64,000 nt of DNA from Rhizobium sp. LC145 (GTDB lineage Bacteria > Pseudomonadota > Alphaproteobacteria > Rhizobiales > Rhizobiaceae), in contig NZ_LBHV01000003.1 in NCBI RefSeq assembly GCF_001005825.1, positions 248,001 through 312,000 on the forward strand, given 5' to 3'. Below, in pieces: positions 18,356 through 26,592 of this stretch. The notes below the pieces were generated by a model, which was not told the origin of the DNA, did not search any database, and saw only the letters and a list, made by a program, of their open reading frames with translations. The position numbers and the translations under genes were made by a program. Each line of letters opens with the position of its first letter. The first letter of the stretch is position 1.

Positions 18356-18874
18356 ATGACGACCGTTCGTATCCTCAATGCCGAAGAAGCCCGCGCAGCG
18401 GTTTCCGACCTTGGCGAAGTCCTTTCGGATTGTATCCATGGGGGCGCTTCCTTGGGCTTCATGCTGCCCTTCTCGCCTGCCGACGCCACGCCCTATTGGA
18501 CGGAGGTTGCTGAGAGCGTCGAGCGGGGTGCCACGATCCTCGCTGTTGCCGAGGTGGAGGGCCGCATCGTCGGCACAGTGCAGGTTGGCCTGGCTTCGAA
18601 ACCGAACCAGCCTCACCGCGGCGATCTCATGAAGCTCCTCGTGCATCGCTCGGCTCGTGGTCTCGGATTGTCGCGATTGCTGATGGAGGCAGTGGAGGTG
18701 GAGGCCGCGCGACGCGGCCGCTCGCTCTTGGTATTGGACACGGCGACCGGCAGTGATGCGGAAAGGATCTATCCGCGCTTCGGCTGGGAACGTGTCGGCG
18801 TCATTCCCAATTATGCCATGTGGCCGCAGGGCGGTTTCTGCGGCACGACCCTGTTCTACAAGCGGCTTGCCTGA
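18356..18874 (+). CDS. GNAT-family N-acetyltransferase
   Basis: A 172-residue acetyltransferase of the GNAT fold. The acetyl-CoA pyrophosphate loop is visible in LLVHRSARGLGLSRLLM (R/Q-x-x-G-x-G/A), preceded by the beta-4 strand HRGDLMKLLV and followed by LLVLDTATGSDAERIYPRFGWERVG, the conserved C-terminal motif. The acceptor is unknown. GAGAG lies before the start. It follows the XRE-cupin regulator by 22 bases, which suggests the regulator controls it. Confidence 0.85.
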   Translation: MTTVRILNAEEARAAVSDLGEVLSDCIHGGASLGFMLPFSPADATPYWTEVAESVERGATILAVAEVEGRIVGTVQVGLASKPNQPHRGDLMKLLVHRSARGLGLSRLLMEAVEVEAARRGRSLLVLDTATGSDAERIYPRFGWERVGVIPNYAMWPQGGFCGTTLFYKRLA

Positions 18875-18886
18875 CGCACTGCTTCT

Positions 18887-19960
18887 TCAGTTTCCGGGTT
18901 TGAGCGTTCGCTCGAAAGCCTGCCTTATGAGACTGGTGAGTTCCTCGTGAATATCGGCCCGCCGTCGGCCTGTGTTTTCACAGATCGGGTCTGGCTCGCC
19001 GACGGATTTCAGGAACTCGGCCGCACCCGTCTTGCAGACGGGCAGAAAGCTGAAATGGTCGGAATCGGCCACCTGCGCGTAGGTGGCGGTCGGCGCCTGT
19101 TTCGCCAGGACATCCGAAAGCACCGCGACCGGGATATGGCCGGCGCTGCCGAGATTGACGAGGGTCAGCGGGATATCGATGGCCTTCACGCTTTCTGGCT
19201 TGAAGACTGTGGCAAGACCGGGATCGATGATGACCGCCGAAACGATGCGCGGATCGCGGTTCGATTGTTCGAAGTGGGACTTGTCCAGGCTGTGGAGATC
19301 GAATTCGTCGACCTCGACCTCCTCTCCGTCGGCGAAGCCGCGCCCTCCCCGGAACCAGCGGCAATCCATCATCGACGGTTGGTCGTCGCAATAGCGGATA
19401 TAGGCGTCGAGATCGGCGCGTGCCCCGGCAAGCTCCATCGCGGTGGCGCCGCCGAGCGAAAACCCGAGAACCCCGATACGCTCCTTGTCGATCAGCGTTT
19501 TCCAGCGGTCGTCGCGGGTCATTGCGGTGATGATATCCGAGATGTCCTGCGTGCGTTCCCATATTCTAGGCGTGGCGGCCGGCGTGGAATCGCCGCCCGT
19601 GGTGCCGGGATGGTTGGGGCCGGCAACGATGAAGCCCGCCTCGGCAAGCTTCGTGGCGATCCATGCCATGCCTTCCGCGCGGGAGCCGGAGCCATGCGAG
19701 AGCAGCACCAGGGGAAAGCGGCCGTTTCCAGCGGAGGCATTTTTCGATGCCGGCGATCCCTCGAAAACCCGGCTGTCGCCGACAAGCACGGGTGCGCCGT
19801 CGCCTTTCGATGGATACCAGACGGTCACGGCAAGCGCCCTGCCGTGATCGGGCGAAACCACGCTGAGCTTCCGGACGCCCACTGGTTCGGTTGCAAGGGC
19901 TGGGGAGCTGGCAGCAGCGCTGGCCAGCAATGCTATGAGAACAGAAAAAATCGACCGCAT
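18887..19960 (-). CDS. Secreted alpha/beta hydrolase, predicted dienelactone-hydrolase type
   Basis: A 357-residue exported hydrolase. The signal peptide is MRSIFSVLIALLASAAASSPALA. The hydrolase core has FPLVLLSHGSGSRAEGMAWIATKLAEAG, the nucleophile elbow VLGFSLGGATAME and a late His in VADSDHFSFLP. It resembles the predicted dienelactone hydrolases of COG4188, many of which are lipoprotein-like or periplasmic esterases of unknown substrate. Start 19960 is supported by GAGG at 6 bases and by the signal peptide; an upstream in-frame start 15 codons earlier would spoil the signal. Convergent with the acetyltransferase, 12 bases apart. Confidence 0.8.
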   Translation of the reverse strand: MRSIFSVLIALLASAAASSPALATEPVGVRKLSVVSPDHGRALAVTVWYPSKGDGAPVLVGDSRVFEGSPASKNASAGNGRFPLVLLSHGSGSRAEGMAWIATKLAEAGFIVAGPNHPGTTGGDSTPAATPRIWERTQDISDIITAMTRDDRWKTLIDKERIGVLGFSLGGATAMELAGARADLDAYIRYCDDQPSMMDCRWFRGGRGFADGEEVEVDEFDLHSLDKSHFEQSNRDPRIVSAVIIDPGLATVFKPESVKAIDIPLTLVNLGSAGHIPVAVLSDVLAKQAPTATYAQVADSDHFSFLPVCKTGAAEFLKSVGEPDPICENTGRRRADIHEELTSLIRQAFERTLKPGN

Positions 19961-20170
19961 GAGAACCTCGTCATGGTTGAGAAGCGATGGCGGGATATTC
20001 CGCAAAAGCCGCGGCCTTCTCGACCTCGATCACGTTCGAGCACGTCCCCGAACACGATCCGGACCGTTCTGCCAGGCAGCACAGCGGCTGCGTATGGCCT
20101 TCATACTACTTTCACTTGGAAAGCGCCGCATTTCATGCCAGCTCTTCAATGTTTCGGTGGGAGGCTTGGC

Positions 20171-20686
20171 ATGATGTCGCTGCTTTTCATTTTTGCCGGA
20201 TTGTCGCTCATGTTGAGCGGTGCGATCTTCGGATTTTTCTATGCCTGGGTATGTTCCACGATGTGGGGCCTCGATGCGGCCGATCCCGTAGTGGCCATGG
20301 AGGCGATGAAGGCAATGAATGCCTCGGTGCGCAACGCAGTGTTCGCGCCGGCCTTCTTTGGAACCAGCCCTGTACTCCTCCTGACCGCCTTGCTGGCTTT
20401 CGTGAAAGGTCTGCGCGGCGCAGCGGCGGTTTTCGCGTTGGCCGCCTGCGTCTATCTCGTTGGAGGGCAAGTCCTCACCCTGAGCGTCAACGTTCCGATG
20501 AACGAGGCTCTGGCGGCTGCAAACACGCCGGCGGATCGTTCAGAGGCAGCGCGAATATGGCAGGAGTATTCGCAGCCTTGGCAATTCTGGAATGTCGTCC
20601 GGACAGTGGCGAGCGGTATCTGCCTTCTGCTGACCGGCTGGGGATTGGCCTTGCTTGCGCGTCGCCCTAGAACCGCTTCCGCATGA
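20171..20686 (+). CDS. DUF1772 / anthrone-oxygenase-like membrane protein
   Basis: A 171-residue protein with four predicted helices, of the DUF1772 family. Typical features are the first helix with SGAIFGFFYAWVCSTMWGLD, the segment AMKAMNASVRNAVFAPAFFG, and NVPMNEAL followed by a W-x-x-Y/W pattern before the last helix. Fungal relatives act as anthrone oxygenases, but bacterial members are uncharacterised. GGGAGG lies 7 bases before ATG 20171. The frame stays open far upstream, but that part is antisense to the secreted hydrolase and not coding. Its end overlaps the end of the next gene by 20 bases. Confidence 0.8.
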   Translation: MMSLLFIFAGLSLMLSGAIFGFFYAWVCSTMWGLDAADPVVAMEAMKAMNASVRNAVFAPAFFGTSPVLLLTALLAFVKGLRGAAAVFALAACVYLVGGQVLTLSVNVPMNEALAAANTPADRSEAARIWQEYSQPWQFWNVVRTVASGICLLLTGWGLALLARRPRTASA

Positions 20687-21086
20687 AGGCGCGGCGGTGG
20701 TGTTCGGGCAGCTCGCCTTCGCCGTTTTCGAGCTCTCCGAACAGGCTATAGCCATGTCGACGATAAAAGGTCTCGGCGGCGGGATTGGAAGTGTCCAGCC
20801 ATGCGGCATGGCAGCCGAGCTCGCGTGCTTTGTTCTCGGCGATGGCGAGCAGCCGCGCTCCCAATCCCTGGCCCCGATGGTCTTCATGAACCCATAGGAC
20901 CTTCACCAGCAGCCAGCCATAAGATGTGGCTCCGGAAATGCCCGCAACCAGCGTGCCTTTGTCATCCCGGACGGCATAGGTGACGGAAATGTTCTCCCCT
21001 TGCGGAAGGAGGGAACGCAAATCGCGCAACAGGTAGCTCTCGATTTCGATGCCGGCTTCGGGAGCCTCCCGCACCTCGTAATCCAT
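20667..21086 (-). CDS. GNAT-family N-acetyltransferase
   Basis: A 139-residue GNAT protein. The core reads VKVLWVHEDHRGQGLGARLLAIAENKARELGCHAAWLDTSNPAAETFYRRHGY, with the Q/R-G-x-G-L/A acetyl-CoA loop and the terminal FYRRHGY motif. It has a standard length for single-domain GNATs. The last 20 bases overlap the convergent DUF1772 gene on the other strand. The acceptor is unknown. Confidence 0.88.
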   Translation of the reverse strand: MDYEVREAPEAGIEIESYLLRDLRSLLPQGENISVTYAVRDDKGTLVAGISGATSYGWLLVKVLWVHEDHRGQGLGARLLAIAENKARELGCHAAWLDTSNPAAETFYRRHGYSLFGELENGEGELPEHHRRAFMRKRF

Positions 21087-21137
21087 CTGTTTTCCTTCTG
21101 ATTTGCGATCCCACGCAGCTATGCTCGGCCGGAATGT

Positions 21138-22340
21138 TCAGCGCCGTTCCGTCAGGAAGTAGACAAGAGCGATGACGGGCAGCGCAAGCCCTATGGAGGA
21201 GGCGAGAAGCCAGTCGCCTTCCGCAAAAGCCCAGGCGCCGACCGCCGAGCCGATCGCTCCGCCACAGAAGAAGGTCGCCATGAAGATGCCGTTCAGCCGG
21301 CTGCGAAGCTCGGCGCCGATCCCGTAGATCGCCCTTTGGCCGATCACCAGCGTCATGGTGACGCCGAAATCGAGGAGGATCGCGGCGGCAGTCAGCAGAG
21401 CGAGCGCCAAAGTGGAACCTTCGGGAGCGATATGCGTGATGAGGAAGGCGGTCGCGACCGCGGCGATACCAAAGGCTGTCGCCGGCGTGCCGAGATCTCG
21501 ATCGGCCAGTCGTCCCGCAATCGGTGAAGCGATGGCGCCTGCAACGCCGGCAAGTGCAAAAAGCGCAATTCCCGCCTGAGTGAGATTGAAGGCCGGGCCG
21601 GCAAGCAGCAGCGGGGTGACGGTCCAGAACAGGCTGAAAGCTGCGAACTGGCAGGCCTGATAGGCGGCTCGGCGACGCAGGATCGGCTGTGTGGCGGCAA
21701 GTTCGCCCATTGAAGCCAGAAGACCTCCGTAGCTGAGCTTCGTCTGCGGCATCCGTTTCGGCAGCCTGGCGGCCAGCACGAGACCGAGCAGGACCATGAC
21801 CGCCGCTGAAATGAAGAAGACTGTATGCCAGGAAGAGAAGCGGGCGATGAAGCTCGCGACCGGACGGGCCATCATGATGCCGACCATGAGGCCGCTCATG
21901 ACATTGCCCACGACCCGGCCCCGCATGGCATCCGGCGCCAGATTGGCGGCGAAGGGAACGATCATCTGCACGGCCGTGGAGGCGAGGCCGATCGCCAGCG
22001 AGGCAGCGAGGAAGGGCAGCGGCGTGGAGGAGATGCCGGCGGCCAGAAGCGCAATCGTCACGATCCCGATCATCGTCAGGATCAATCTTCGGTTTTCGAG
22101 GAGGTCGCCAAGCGGCACGATCAGCAGCAGGCCGAGCCCATAACCGATCTGGGTCAGTGTCACGATGAAACCGGTCGCATGGACGGGCAGGCCGATCGAG
22201 GCGGCGATCGGACCGGCGAGCGGCTGAGCATAATAGAGATTTGCGGCGATGAGGCCGCAGGCCGCCGCCATGAGAAAGGTCATGCCGGCCGACATGGCGG
22301 AGGTGGCCGGCGGGGCCATCGTTGCCGAATTGCTTGTCAT
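21138..22340 (-). CDS. MFS transporter, DHA1 type, downstream of tetR
   Basis: The 400-residue protein has twelve predicted helices and a typical DHA1 opening (AACGLIAANLYYAQPLAGPIAASIGLP), then the TM2-3 loop PLGDLLENRR. This subgroup (YybF/YnfM-like) exports drugs or other small molecules by proton antiport. It lies 49 bases after a tetR gene on the same strand, so the two probably form an operon repressed by that regulator and induced by a compound the pump removes. A start with AAGGAGC just upstream supports 22340. Confidence 0.86.
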   Translation of the reverse strand: MTSNSATMAPPATSAMSAGMTFLMAAACGLIAANLYYAQPLAGPIAASIGLPVHATGFIVTLTQIGYGLGLLLIVPLGDLLENRRLILTMIGIVTIALLAAGISSTPLPFLAASLAIGLASTAVQMIVPFAANLAPDAMRGRVVGNVMSGLMVGIMMARPVASFIARFSSWHTVFFISAAVMVLLGLVLAARLPKRMPQTKLSYGGLLASMGELAATQPILRRRAAYQACQFAAFSLFWTVTPLLLAGPAFNLTQAGIALFALAGVAGAIASPIAGRLADRDLGTPATAFGIAAVATAFLITHIAPEGSTLALALLTAAAILLDFGVTMTLVIGQRAIYGIGAELRSRLNGIFMATFFCGGAIGSAVGAWAFAEGDWLLASSIGLALPVIALVYFLTERR

Positions 22341-22389
22341 GAAAAGCTCCTTAGGAGGAAGGATCGGGGGAGGAAGGAATAGGTTGAAA

Positions 22390-23010
22390 TCAATCGAGAA
22401 GGTTCATGGCCGTTTCGGCCACGGAAAGAGCGCGGTCACGGTCTGTTCCCGCCTTTCCGAGCACCCTCAGTCCCTGTGTGATGGAGAGCAGAAGGCGGGC
22501 GGCGGCATCCGGGTCCAGCGAGGCGCGAATGGAGCCGTCGGCCTGGCCTTCGCGGATCATGGCTTTAAACAGCGCCTCGCTACGGGCCATCGAGCGGTTG
22601 ACGCGCTCGGCGGCTTCCGCATCGAGGATTGCTAGTTCGATCGCGGTACCTACCACCAGGCAACCGCGCCGGCCGTACTCCCCATGAGAGGCTTCCGCAT
22701 AGAAGCGCAGCATGCGGAACACCTTGTCGCGGCCGCTGCTGCCTTCGGCAAGCTCCTGTTCCAGAAGCCCGTTTCTCACCTGTTTGTAGCGATCGAAGGC
22801 GGCGAGAAAGATCGCCATCTTGTCTCCGAACGCCTTGTAGAGGCTGCCGGCCGTCAGCCCCATGGCCTCGGTGAGTTCCGATACCGAAGCGGCGTGATAG
22901 CCGCGTTCGGAAAAGACGATGATCGCCTTATCCAGCGCTTCCTCCATCTCGAATTCGCGGGGGCGTCCGGGCAGCCGAGGTGCGGGAATGGAGGTGGAGG
23001 TGTTGGTCAT
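22390..23010 (-). CDS. TetR-family transcriptional regulator
   Basis: A 206-residue TetR regulator. The N-terminal DNA-binding helix-turn-helix reads ALDKAIIVFSERGYHAASVSELTEAMGLTAGSLYKAFGDK; the rest is a helical ligand-binding domain with GRRGCLVVGTAIE typical of this subgroup. Start 23010 (MTNTSTS) is chosen because the family begins nearby; no clear Shine-Dalgarno is present and a longer form starting at 23079 is possible. It precedes an MFS pump, and a palindrome 26 bases upstream is the likely operator. Confidence 0.87.
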   Translation of the reverse strand: MTNTSTSIPAPRLPGRPREFEMEEALDKAIIVFSERGYHAASVSELTEAMGLTAGSLYKAFGDKMAIFLAAFDRYKQVRNGLLEQELAEGSSGRDKVFRMLRFYAEASHGEYGRRGCLVVGTAIELAILDAEAAERVNRSMARSEALFKAMIREGQADGSIRASLDPDAAARLLLSITQGLRVLGKAGTDRDRALSVAETAMNLLD

Positions 23011-23035
23011 GGAGGACTCGAACAAAGAAGAATTA

Positions 23036-23051
23036 GGAAATGATCGTTTCC
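23036..23051. promoter_or_regulatory. Candidate TetR operator
   Basis: GGAAATGATCGTTTCC is a 16-bp near-perfect palindrome (arms GGAAA/TTTCC around a central GATC, with one asymmetric pair). It lies 26 bases upstream of the tetR start. Size and place fit autoregulation of the tetR-MFS operon by a TetR dimer. Confidence 0.6.
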
Positions 23052-23177
23052 AAATATGAAATGGGAATCCTTTCGTCAAGCGCGAAGAGGCAGCTTCATT
23101 CCGCGACGTTTCGATGAGGAACCTATCGGCGCCTCTTCGGTTAAACCTTTGTCATCAATCTGAAACTGGAGGCAGAT

Positions 23178-23348
23178 ATGAGCAAGAGCGACGTGCGTGA
23201 AGCCGTGAAACGGGCCGAGCGGCAGGTGAAGAACACCAGCGCCGGCGGTCATCTGGGCGGTACCTATTACGGCCAGGCGCCGGACGGCAAGACGGTCTCG
23301 ACCAATGTCAATGTCGGCAAGCCGCGGCCGAACGACGGCAGCAACTGA
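23178..23348 (+). CDS. Small hypothetical protein, 56 aa
   Basis: A 56-codon gene starts with MSKSDVREAVKRAERQVK and ends with NVGKPRPNDGSN. CTGGAGG lies 7 bases before the ATG, an excellent ribosome binding site. The first half is a charged amphipathic helix; the second half is rich in Gly, Asn and Pro with a short GGTYYGQAPDGKT element. No signal peptide or membrane segment is present. I do not recognise a family. The codon choice matches neighbouring genes, which supports that it is real. Confidence 0.65.
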   Translation: MSKSDVREAVKRAERQVKNTSAGGHLGGTYYGQAPDGKTVSTNVNVGKPRPNDGSN

Positions 23349-23382
23349 CGTCACCAGCCGTTCGAACCCGCGAGCCTTGAAC

Positions 23383-24246
23383 CTAGGAGTTCTGCGACAA
23401 AACGATATCCAATGCTTCGAGGTCCGAGGCGAGCGCGCGGGACATATCGAACTTGCCGTGCAGTTCCATGAGCTGGGCCCGATAAATCCCTGCCAATAGC
23501 CGGAGCGCGGTCAAAATCGCCTCCGCCTCGCAAGGGACGTAGGACGATTTGAGCGCCGCGAGAACTGCAGGGCTTGCGCGCCGTTCGAACTTCGCCATTA
23601 CGGTGGTTTCAGACGTCCGGTCGTGAAGCCAATCGTCAGCGTGCATGATGTGCTGGCGCAGCTCGTCGAGCAGCGAGTGAGCATAGAACAGCTCGCCGCG
23701 CTCGGCGCGCCGATAGGTCTCGTGGGCGGCCGCCAACCCCTTGCTGATCGAAAAATCGAGATCATCCTCGGAAACGCTGAAGGGCAAGCCCTGCGAACGC
23801 TCCAAGAGTTCCGCAACAATCCCCTCGGGGTCGAGCAATATCCTGATCGGCAGTCGATACCAGGGTGAAGGGTTCAATGCGCGGGCATCGTAGTAGAAAA
23901 TATCGATCTTCCCGAACGGCTGAAAATGCGAGACGCAATGCTGGGCGCCAGGCATCCACTCGTTGAACAGGAAGCCGGGCCAAGACTTTGGAAATTCCCG
24001 ACGCCGATCGACATAATGCTTATGACGATCAGGCTTCACGACGATCCTCAGGTCGATGTCGGAAAATGCATCTGCGCTCCCCGCGGCTAGCGACCCGCCG
24101 AGAAATATTCCGATGATGGCCGGATCCCTGGAGAAGAACCGCACCGCGGTGTCAAGCAGCCGATCCCGGGCGGCGATCAGCGATTTTTCATTCAATGGCA
24201 ATGCCTCGCTACTCCCTCGGAGAGGATCAGGATAGCTTAGTTTCAA
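23383..24246 (-). CDS. Nucleotidyltransferase-domain protein
   Basis: A 287-residue protein with the polymerase-beta-type nucleotidyltransferase signature: GIFLGGSLAAGSADAFSDIDLRIVV, which holds the GGS loop followed by D-x-D metal ligands, and a likely third carboxylate in KIDIFYYD. The C-terminal half is helical. Related proteins include aminoglycoside adenylyltransferases and MNT antitoxins, but its target is unknown. No ATG is available near the N-terminus; a TTG at 24246 with GAGG about 5 bases before it is the likely start. Confidence 0.75.
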   Translation of the reverse strand: MKLSYPDPLRGSSEALPLNEKSLIAARDRLLDTAVRFFSRDPAIIGIFLGGSLAAGSADAFSDIDLRIVVKPDRHKHYVDRRREFPKSWPGFLFNEWMPGAQHCVSHFQPFGKIDIFYYDARALNPSPWYRLPIRILLDPEGIVAELLERSQGLPFSVSEDDLDFSISKGLAAAHETYRRAERGELFYAHSLLDELRQHIMHADDWLHDRTSETTVMAKFERRASPAVLAALKSSYVPCEAEAILTALRLLAGIYRAQLMELHGKFDMSRALASDLEALDIVLSQNS

Positions 24247-24364
24247 GCGGCCTCACATGCTCTTGAGATGTCGGCCGGGCTTCCAGTCCCGTGGTTCGGT
24301 ACCTCCCTTCTTTAGGTTTTCGTCAAAAATATAAAACGCACTGTCGGAATGCTGTCCCGTCAAA

Positions 24365-24417
24365 CGTCCTGAAGGACGAGCGGCAACGGGAGGCGGAAAG
24401 AAAAGCCCCCGTTGCCG
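24365..24417 (+). promoter_or_regulatory. Two tandem hairpins in the 5' leader of an MFS gene
   Basis: CGTCC-TGAA-GGACG (24365-24378) is followed by a 13-bp stem (24381-24417: CGGCAACGGG, bulged A, GGC, purine loop, GCC, CCCGTTGCCG). The pair ends about 28 bases before the MFS start. The structure lies inside the leader and is not followed by a T run. I could not match it to a known riboswitch class. Confidence 0.45.
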
Positions 24418-24445
24418 AAGGTTCCGTCACAATGGGAGAGCAGGC

Positions 24446-25654
24446 ATGAGTATGTCTTATCGCTGGGTCATTGTCGCCGCCGGCGCGCTGATGGGTTGCG
24501 TGGCCGTCGGCACGATGTTTTCGCTGGCCATTTTTCTTGAACCGGTCGCCACGGATACGCAGTGGTCCCGGGCCGGAATTTCGAGTGCCATGACGCTGAA
24601 CTTCATCGTCATGGGGTTGGGAGGGTTTTTCTGGGGCGCGATGAGCGACCGTTTCGGCGCGCGCATCGTCGTGCTGATCGGCTCGGTGCTGCTTGGACTG
24701 GCGCTCGTGCTGGCGAGCCGGGCCGAGAGCCTGCTGGCTTTCCAGCTTACCTACGGTGTTCTCGTGGGGCTTTCGGCGAGTGCTTTCTTCGCGCCGATGA
24801 TCGCGATCACGATGTCCTGGTTCGATGAGCATCGAAGCCTCGCGGTATCGCTCGTTTCCGCCGGCATGGGCATGGCGCCCATGACCGTCTCACCCTTCGC
24901 CCGCTGGCTGATCAGCGCTTATGACGACTGGCGCGTCGCCATGCTTCTGATCGGTATCGGCGCTTGGGTTCTGCTGCTGCCCGCCGCAATGTTCGTGCGC
25001 AACCCACCCGCGGCCGTTGCGGAAAATGCAGCCGCCCGGCCGATCGCCCAGACGGAAGGCATGTCGCTGTCGCGGGTGTTGCGCTCACCGCAATTCCTGG
25101 TCCTTGGCTTTACCTTCTTTGCCTGTTGCGCAGCTCACTCCGGCCCCATCTTTCATATGGTGAGCTACGCCATGTTCTGTGGCATAGGGCCGATGGCTGC
25201 CGTCAGCATCTACAGCGTGGAGGGTGCGGCGGGCCTCGGCGGCCGCGTGCTCTTCGGCCTTCTTGCCGACAAGCTCGGCGTGAAGCCGGTTCTGATCACC
25301 GGGCTGTTGATTCAGGCTGCCGTCATCGCTGCCTATACGATGGTCAGCGAACTGACGCAGTTCTACGTGTTGGCGGTGATTTTCGGGGGCACCTATGGTG
25401 GGGTGATGCCGCTCTATGCCGTGCTGGCGGGGGAATATTTTGCAGCCCGCATATTGGGTACGGTGCTGGGGGCCGCCACGATGCTGTCGAGCATCGGCAT
25501 GGCCTTCGGGCCGCTTGCGGGCGGTTGGGCTTTCGATAATTTTGCGAACTACAATTGGCTCTTTATCGGCTCCGCCCTTGTGGGGCTCGGTGCGGTAGCG
25601 ATCGCGCTCGCCTTCCCGCCGTTGCCGCGTCCGCAGAGGCTCCAACCGGCCTGA
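24446..25654 (+). CDS. MFS transporter, OFA-like
   Basis: The 402-residue protein has twelve predicted helices. It resembles oxalate/formate-antiporter-like MFS carriers: YRWVIVAAGALMGCVAVGTMFSLAIFLEP in TM1, FFWGAMSDRFGARIV in the TM2-3 loop, and a second-half GRVLFGLLADKLG. These usually carry small carboxylates; the substrate is not known here. GGGAGAG lies before the start. A structured leader precedes it and a bidirectional terminator follows. Confidence 0.85.
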   Translation: MSMSYRWVIVAAGALMGCVAVGTMFSLAIFLEPVATDTQWSRAGISSAMTLNFIVMGLGGFFWGAMSDRFGARIVVLIGSVLLGLALVLASRAESLLAFQLTYGVLVGLSASAFFAPMIAITMSWFDEHRSLAVSLVSAGMGMAPMTVSPFARWLISAYDDWRVAMLLIGIGAWVLLLPAAMFVRNPPAAVAENAAARPIAQTEGMSLSRVLRSPQFLVLGFTFFACCAAHSGPIFHMVSYAMFCGIGPMAAVSIYSVEGAAGLGGRVLFGLLADKLGVKPVLITGLLIQAAVIAAYTMVSELTQFYVLAVIFGGTYGGVMPLYAVLAGEYFAARILGTVLGAATMLSSIGMAFGPLAGGWAFDNFANYNWLFIGSALVGLGAVAIALAFPPLPRPQRLQPA

Positions 25655-25675
25655 GCGGCAAACCCATAGAAAGAA

Positions 25676-25702
25676 GAAAGCCTGGAGCGTCTCCAGGCTT
25701 TC
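25676..25702. terminator. Bidirectional terminator between MFS and small-protein genes
   Basis: A perfect 12-bp inverted repeat (25676-25687 with 25691-25702; arms GAAAGCCTGGAG/CTCCAGGCTTTC) separates two convergent genes. The minus-strand side is followed by a pyrimidine-rich CTTCTTTC stretch. Confidence 0.8.
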
Positions 25703-25706
25703 GAAT

Positions 25707-25928
25707 TCAGTGGCTCACAGGTGCTTTTCGCCCTTTTGGCCGAGCCGGAGCATCGGAAGACTGCGCGGCTTCGCGTTCGAGCCGAAGCAGTCTCAGCTTC
25801 TCCGTCTTCTTCTGCCGCTGCGAATCTTCCGCGGCAATGATGGCCCGGGCCGTACTGTCTGTGGCGGCTGCCTTGTCGCGCGCGGAAAGCTTGGCGGGAT
25901 TGAAGAATTCGTCCTTGGTGGCGGTCAT
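25707..25928 (-). CDS. Small basic hypothetical protein, 73 aa
   Basis: A 73-residue soluble protein rich in Ala, Lys and Arg, largely helical with a central segment SQRQKKTEKLRLLRLERE and a proline/lysine-rich tail. AAGGAAG lies before the start. It follows rpsU by 45 bases on the same strand and shares the terminator, so it may be expressed with it. I do not recognise a family; the composition suggests a nucleic-acid or ribosome-associated role, but this is inference only. Confidence 0.6.
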   Translation of the reverse strand: MTATKDEFFNPAKLSARDKAAATDSTARAIIAAEDSQRQKKTEKLRLLRLEREAAQSSDAPARPKGRKAPVSH

Positions 25929-25973
25929 GATGTCTTCCTTCCTGGTGTGATGTCCGGGCGAGAAGCTGGAAGA

Positions 25974-26210
25974 TTAGCGAGCGCGAACAGCTTTCTTCGG
26001 TGCGGGCAGCAAGCCTTCGCGCTGTGCCTTCTTGCGGGCGAGCTTTCGATAGCGCCGCACGGCTTCCGCCTTTTCACGCACACGCTTCTCGGACGGCTTT
26101 TCATAAGCGCTGCGCGCCTTCATCTCGCGGAAGATGCCCTCACGCTGCATCTTCTTCTTCAGCACACGAAGTGCCTGCTCGACATTGTTGTCTCTGACAA
26201 GAACTTGCAA
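25974..26210 (-). CDS. rpsU: 30S ribosomal protein S21
   Basis: A 78-residue protein starting [31 protein letters not shown], which is the conserved S21 core, followed by a long basic C-terminus with [25 protein letters not shown]21 helps place mRNA on the small subunit. The extended basic tail is normal for alphaproteobacteria. It lies downstream of cspA and a conserved small protein, a cluster often seen in rhizobia. Confidence 0.96.
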   Translation of the reverse strand: MQVLVRDNNVEQALRVLKKKMQREGIFREMKARSAYEKPSEKRVREKAEAVRRYRKLARKKAQREGLLPAPKKAVRAR

Positions 26211-26264
26211 ACTTTATCCTTTCCATCGGGGGATTACCGATCCCTCGTCCATCAAGAGGTTTAC

Positions 26265-26552
26265 TTACTTGCTCACACGGATGCTTCCCGGCCTCAGCCA
26301 TGGGCCACCCGTGGTCGTGGAGGAGGTTTCCTCCTTCTCGGCGAGCGTCGTCGTTGCCGTCGTGTCGATGTCGCTCGCCAGAATCCGCCGTTCGAAGTTT
26401 TCGTTGCCGAAGCGAACGCGATACTGCCGCTCTCCGCTGTCGGCAGCCGGAAGAAGGCCGACGATCCGGCAGGTGCGGTCGCCATTGGCTGTCCGCATCA
26501 GGCTCGCCTTCAGCACGATGACATCATCGACGGCATGGAGATTTGCCTTCAT
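26265..26552 (-). CDS. Hypothetical protein, 95 aa, in the cspA-rpsU cluster
   Basis: A 95-residue protein starting MKANLHAVDDVIVLKASLMRT. AAGGAG lies 6 bases before this start; a frame extending 14 codons upstream lacks a signal. The N-terminal 60 residues look like a small beta barrel (VIVLKASL...RTCRIVGLLP...QYRVRFGNENFERRILASDI) with an unstructured Thr/Ser-rich tail. I do not recognise a named family. Its place between cspA and rpsU suggests a translation or stress link. A terminator separates it from cspA. Confidence 0.7.
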   Translation of the reverse strand: MKANLHAVDDVIVLKASLMRTANGDRTCRIVGLLPAADSGERQYRVRFGNENFERRILASDIDTTATTTLAEKEETSSTTTGGPWLRPGSIRVSK

Positions 26553-26592
26553 CGTCTTCTCCTTGGGATCCCGGCTGACGCCGGTGCAAAAC

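Noticed and set aside
24365..24417. Tandem hairpins as a guanidine-II (mini-ykkC) riboswitch
   Set aside because: The two loops (TGAA and a purine decamer) lack the ACGR tetraloops required for that class, and the downstream gene is not a guanidine exporter.
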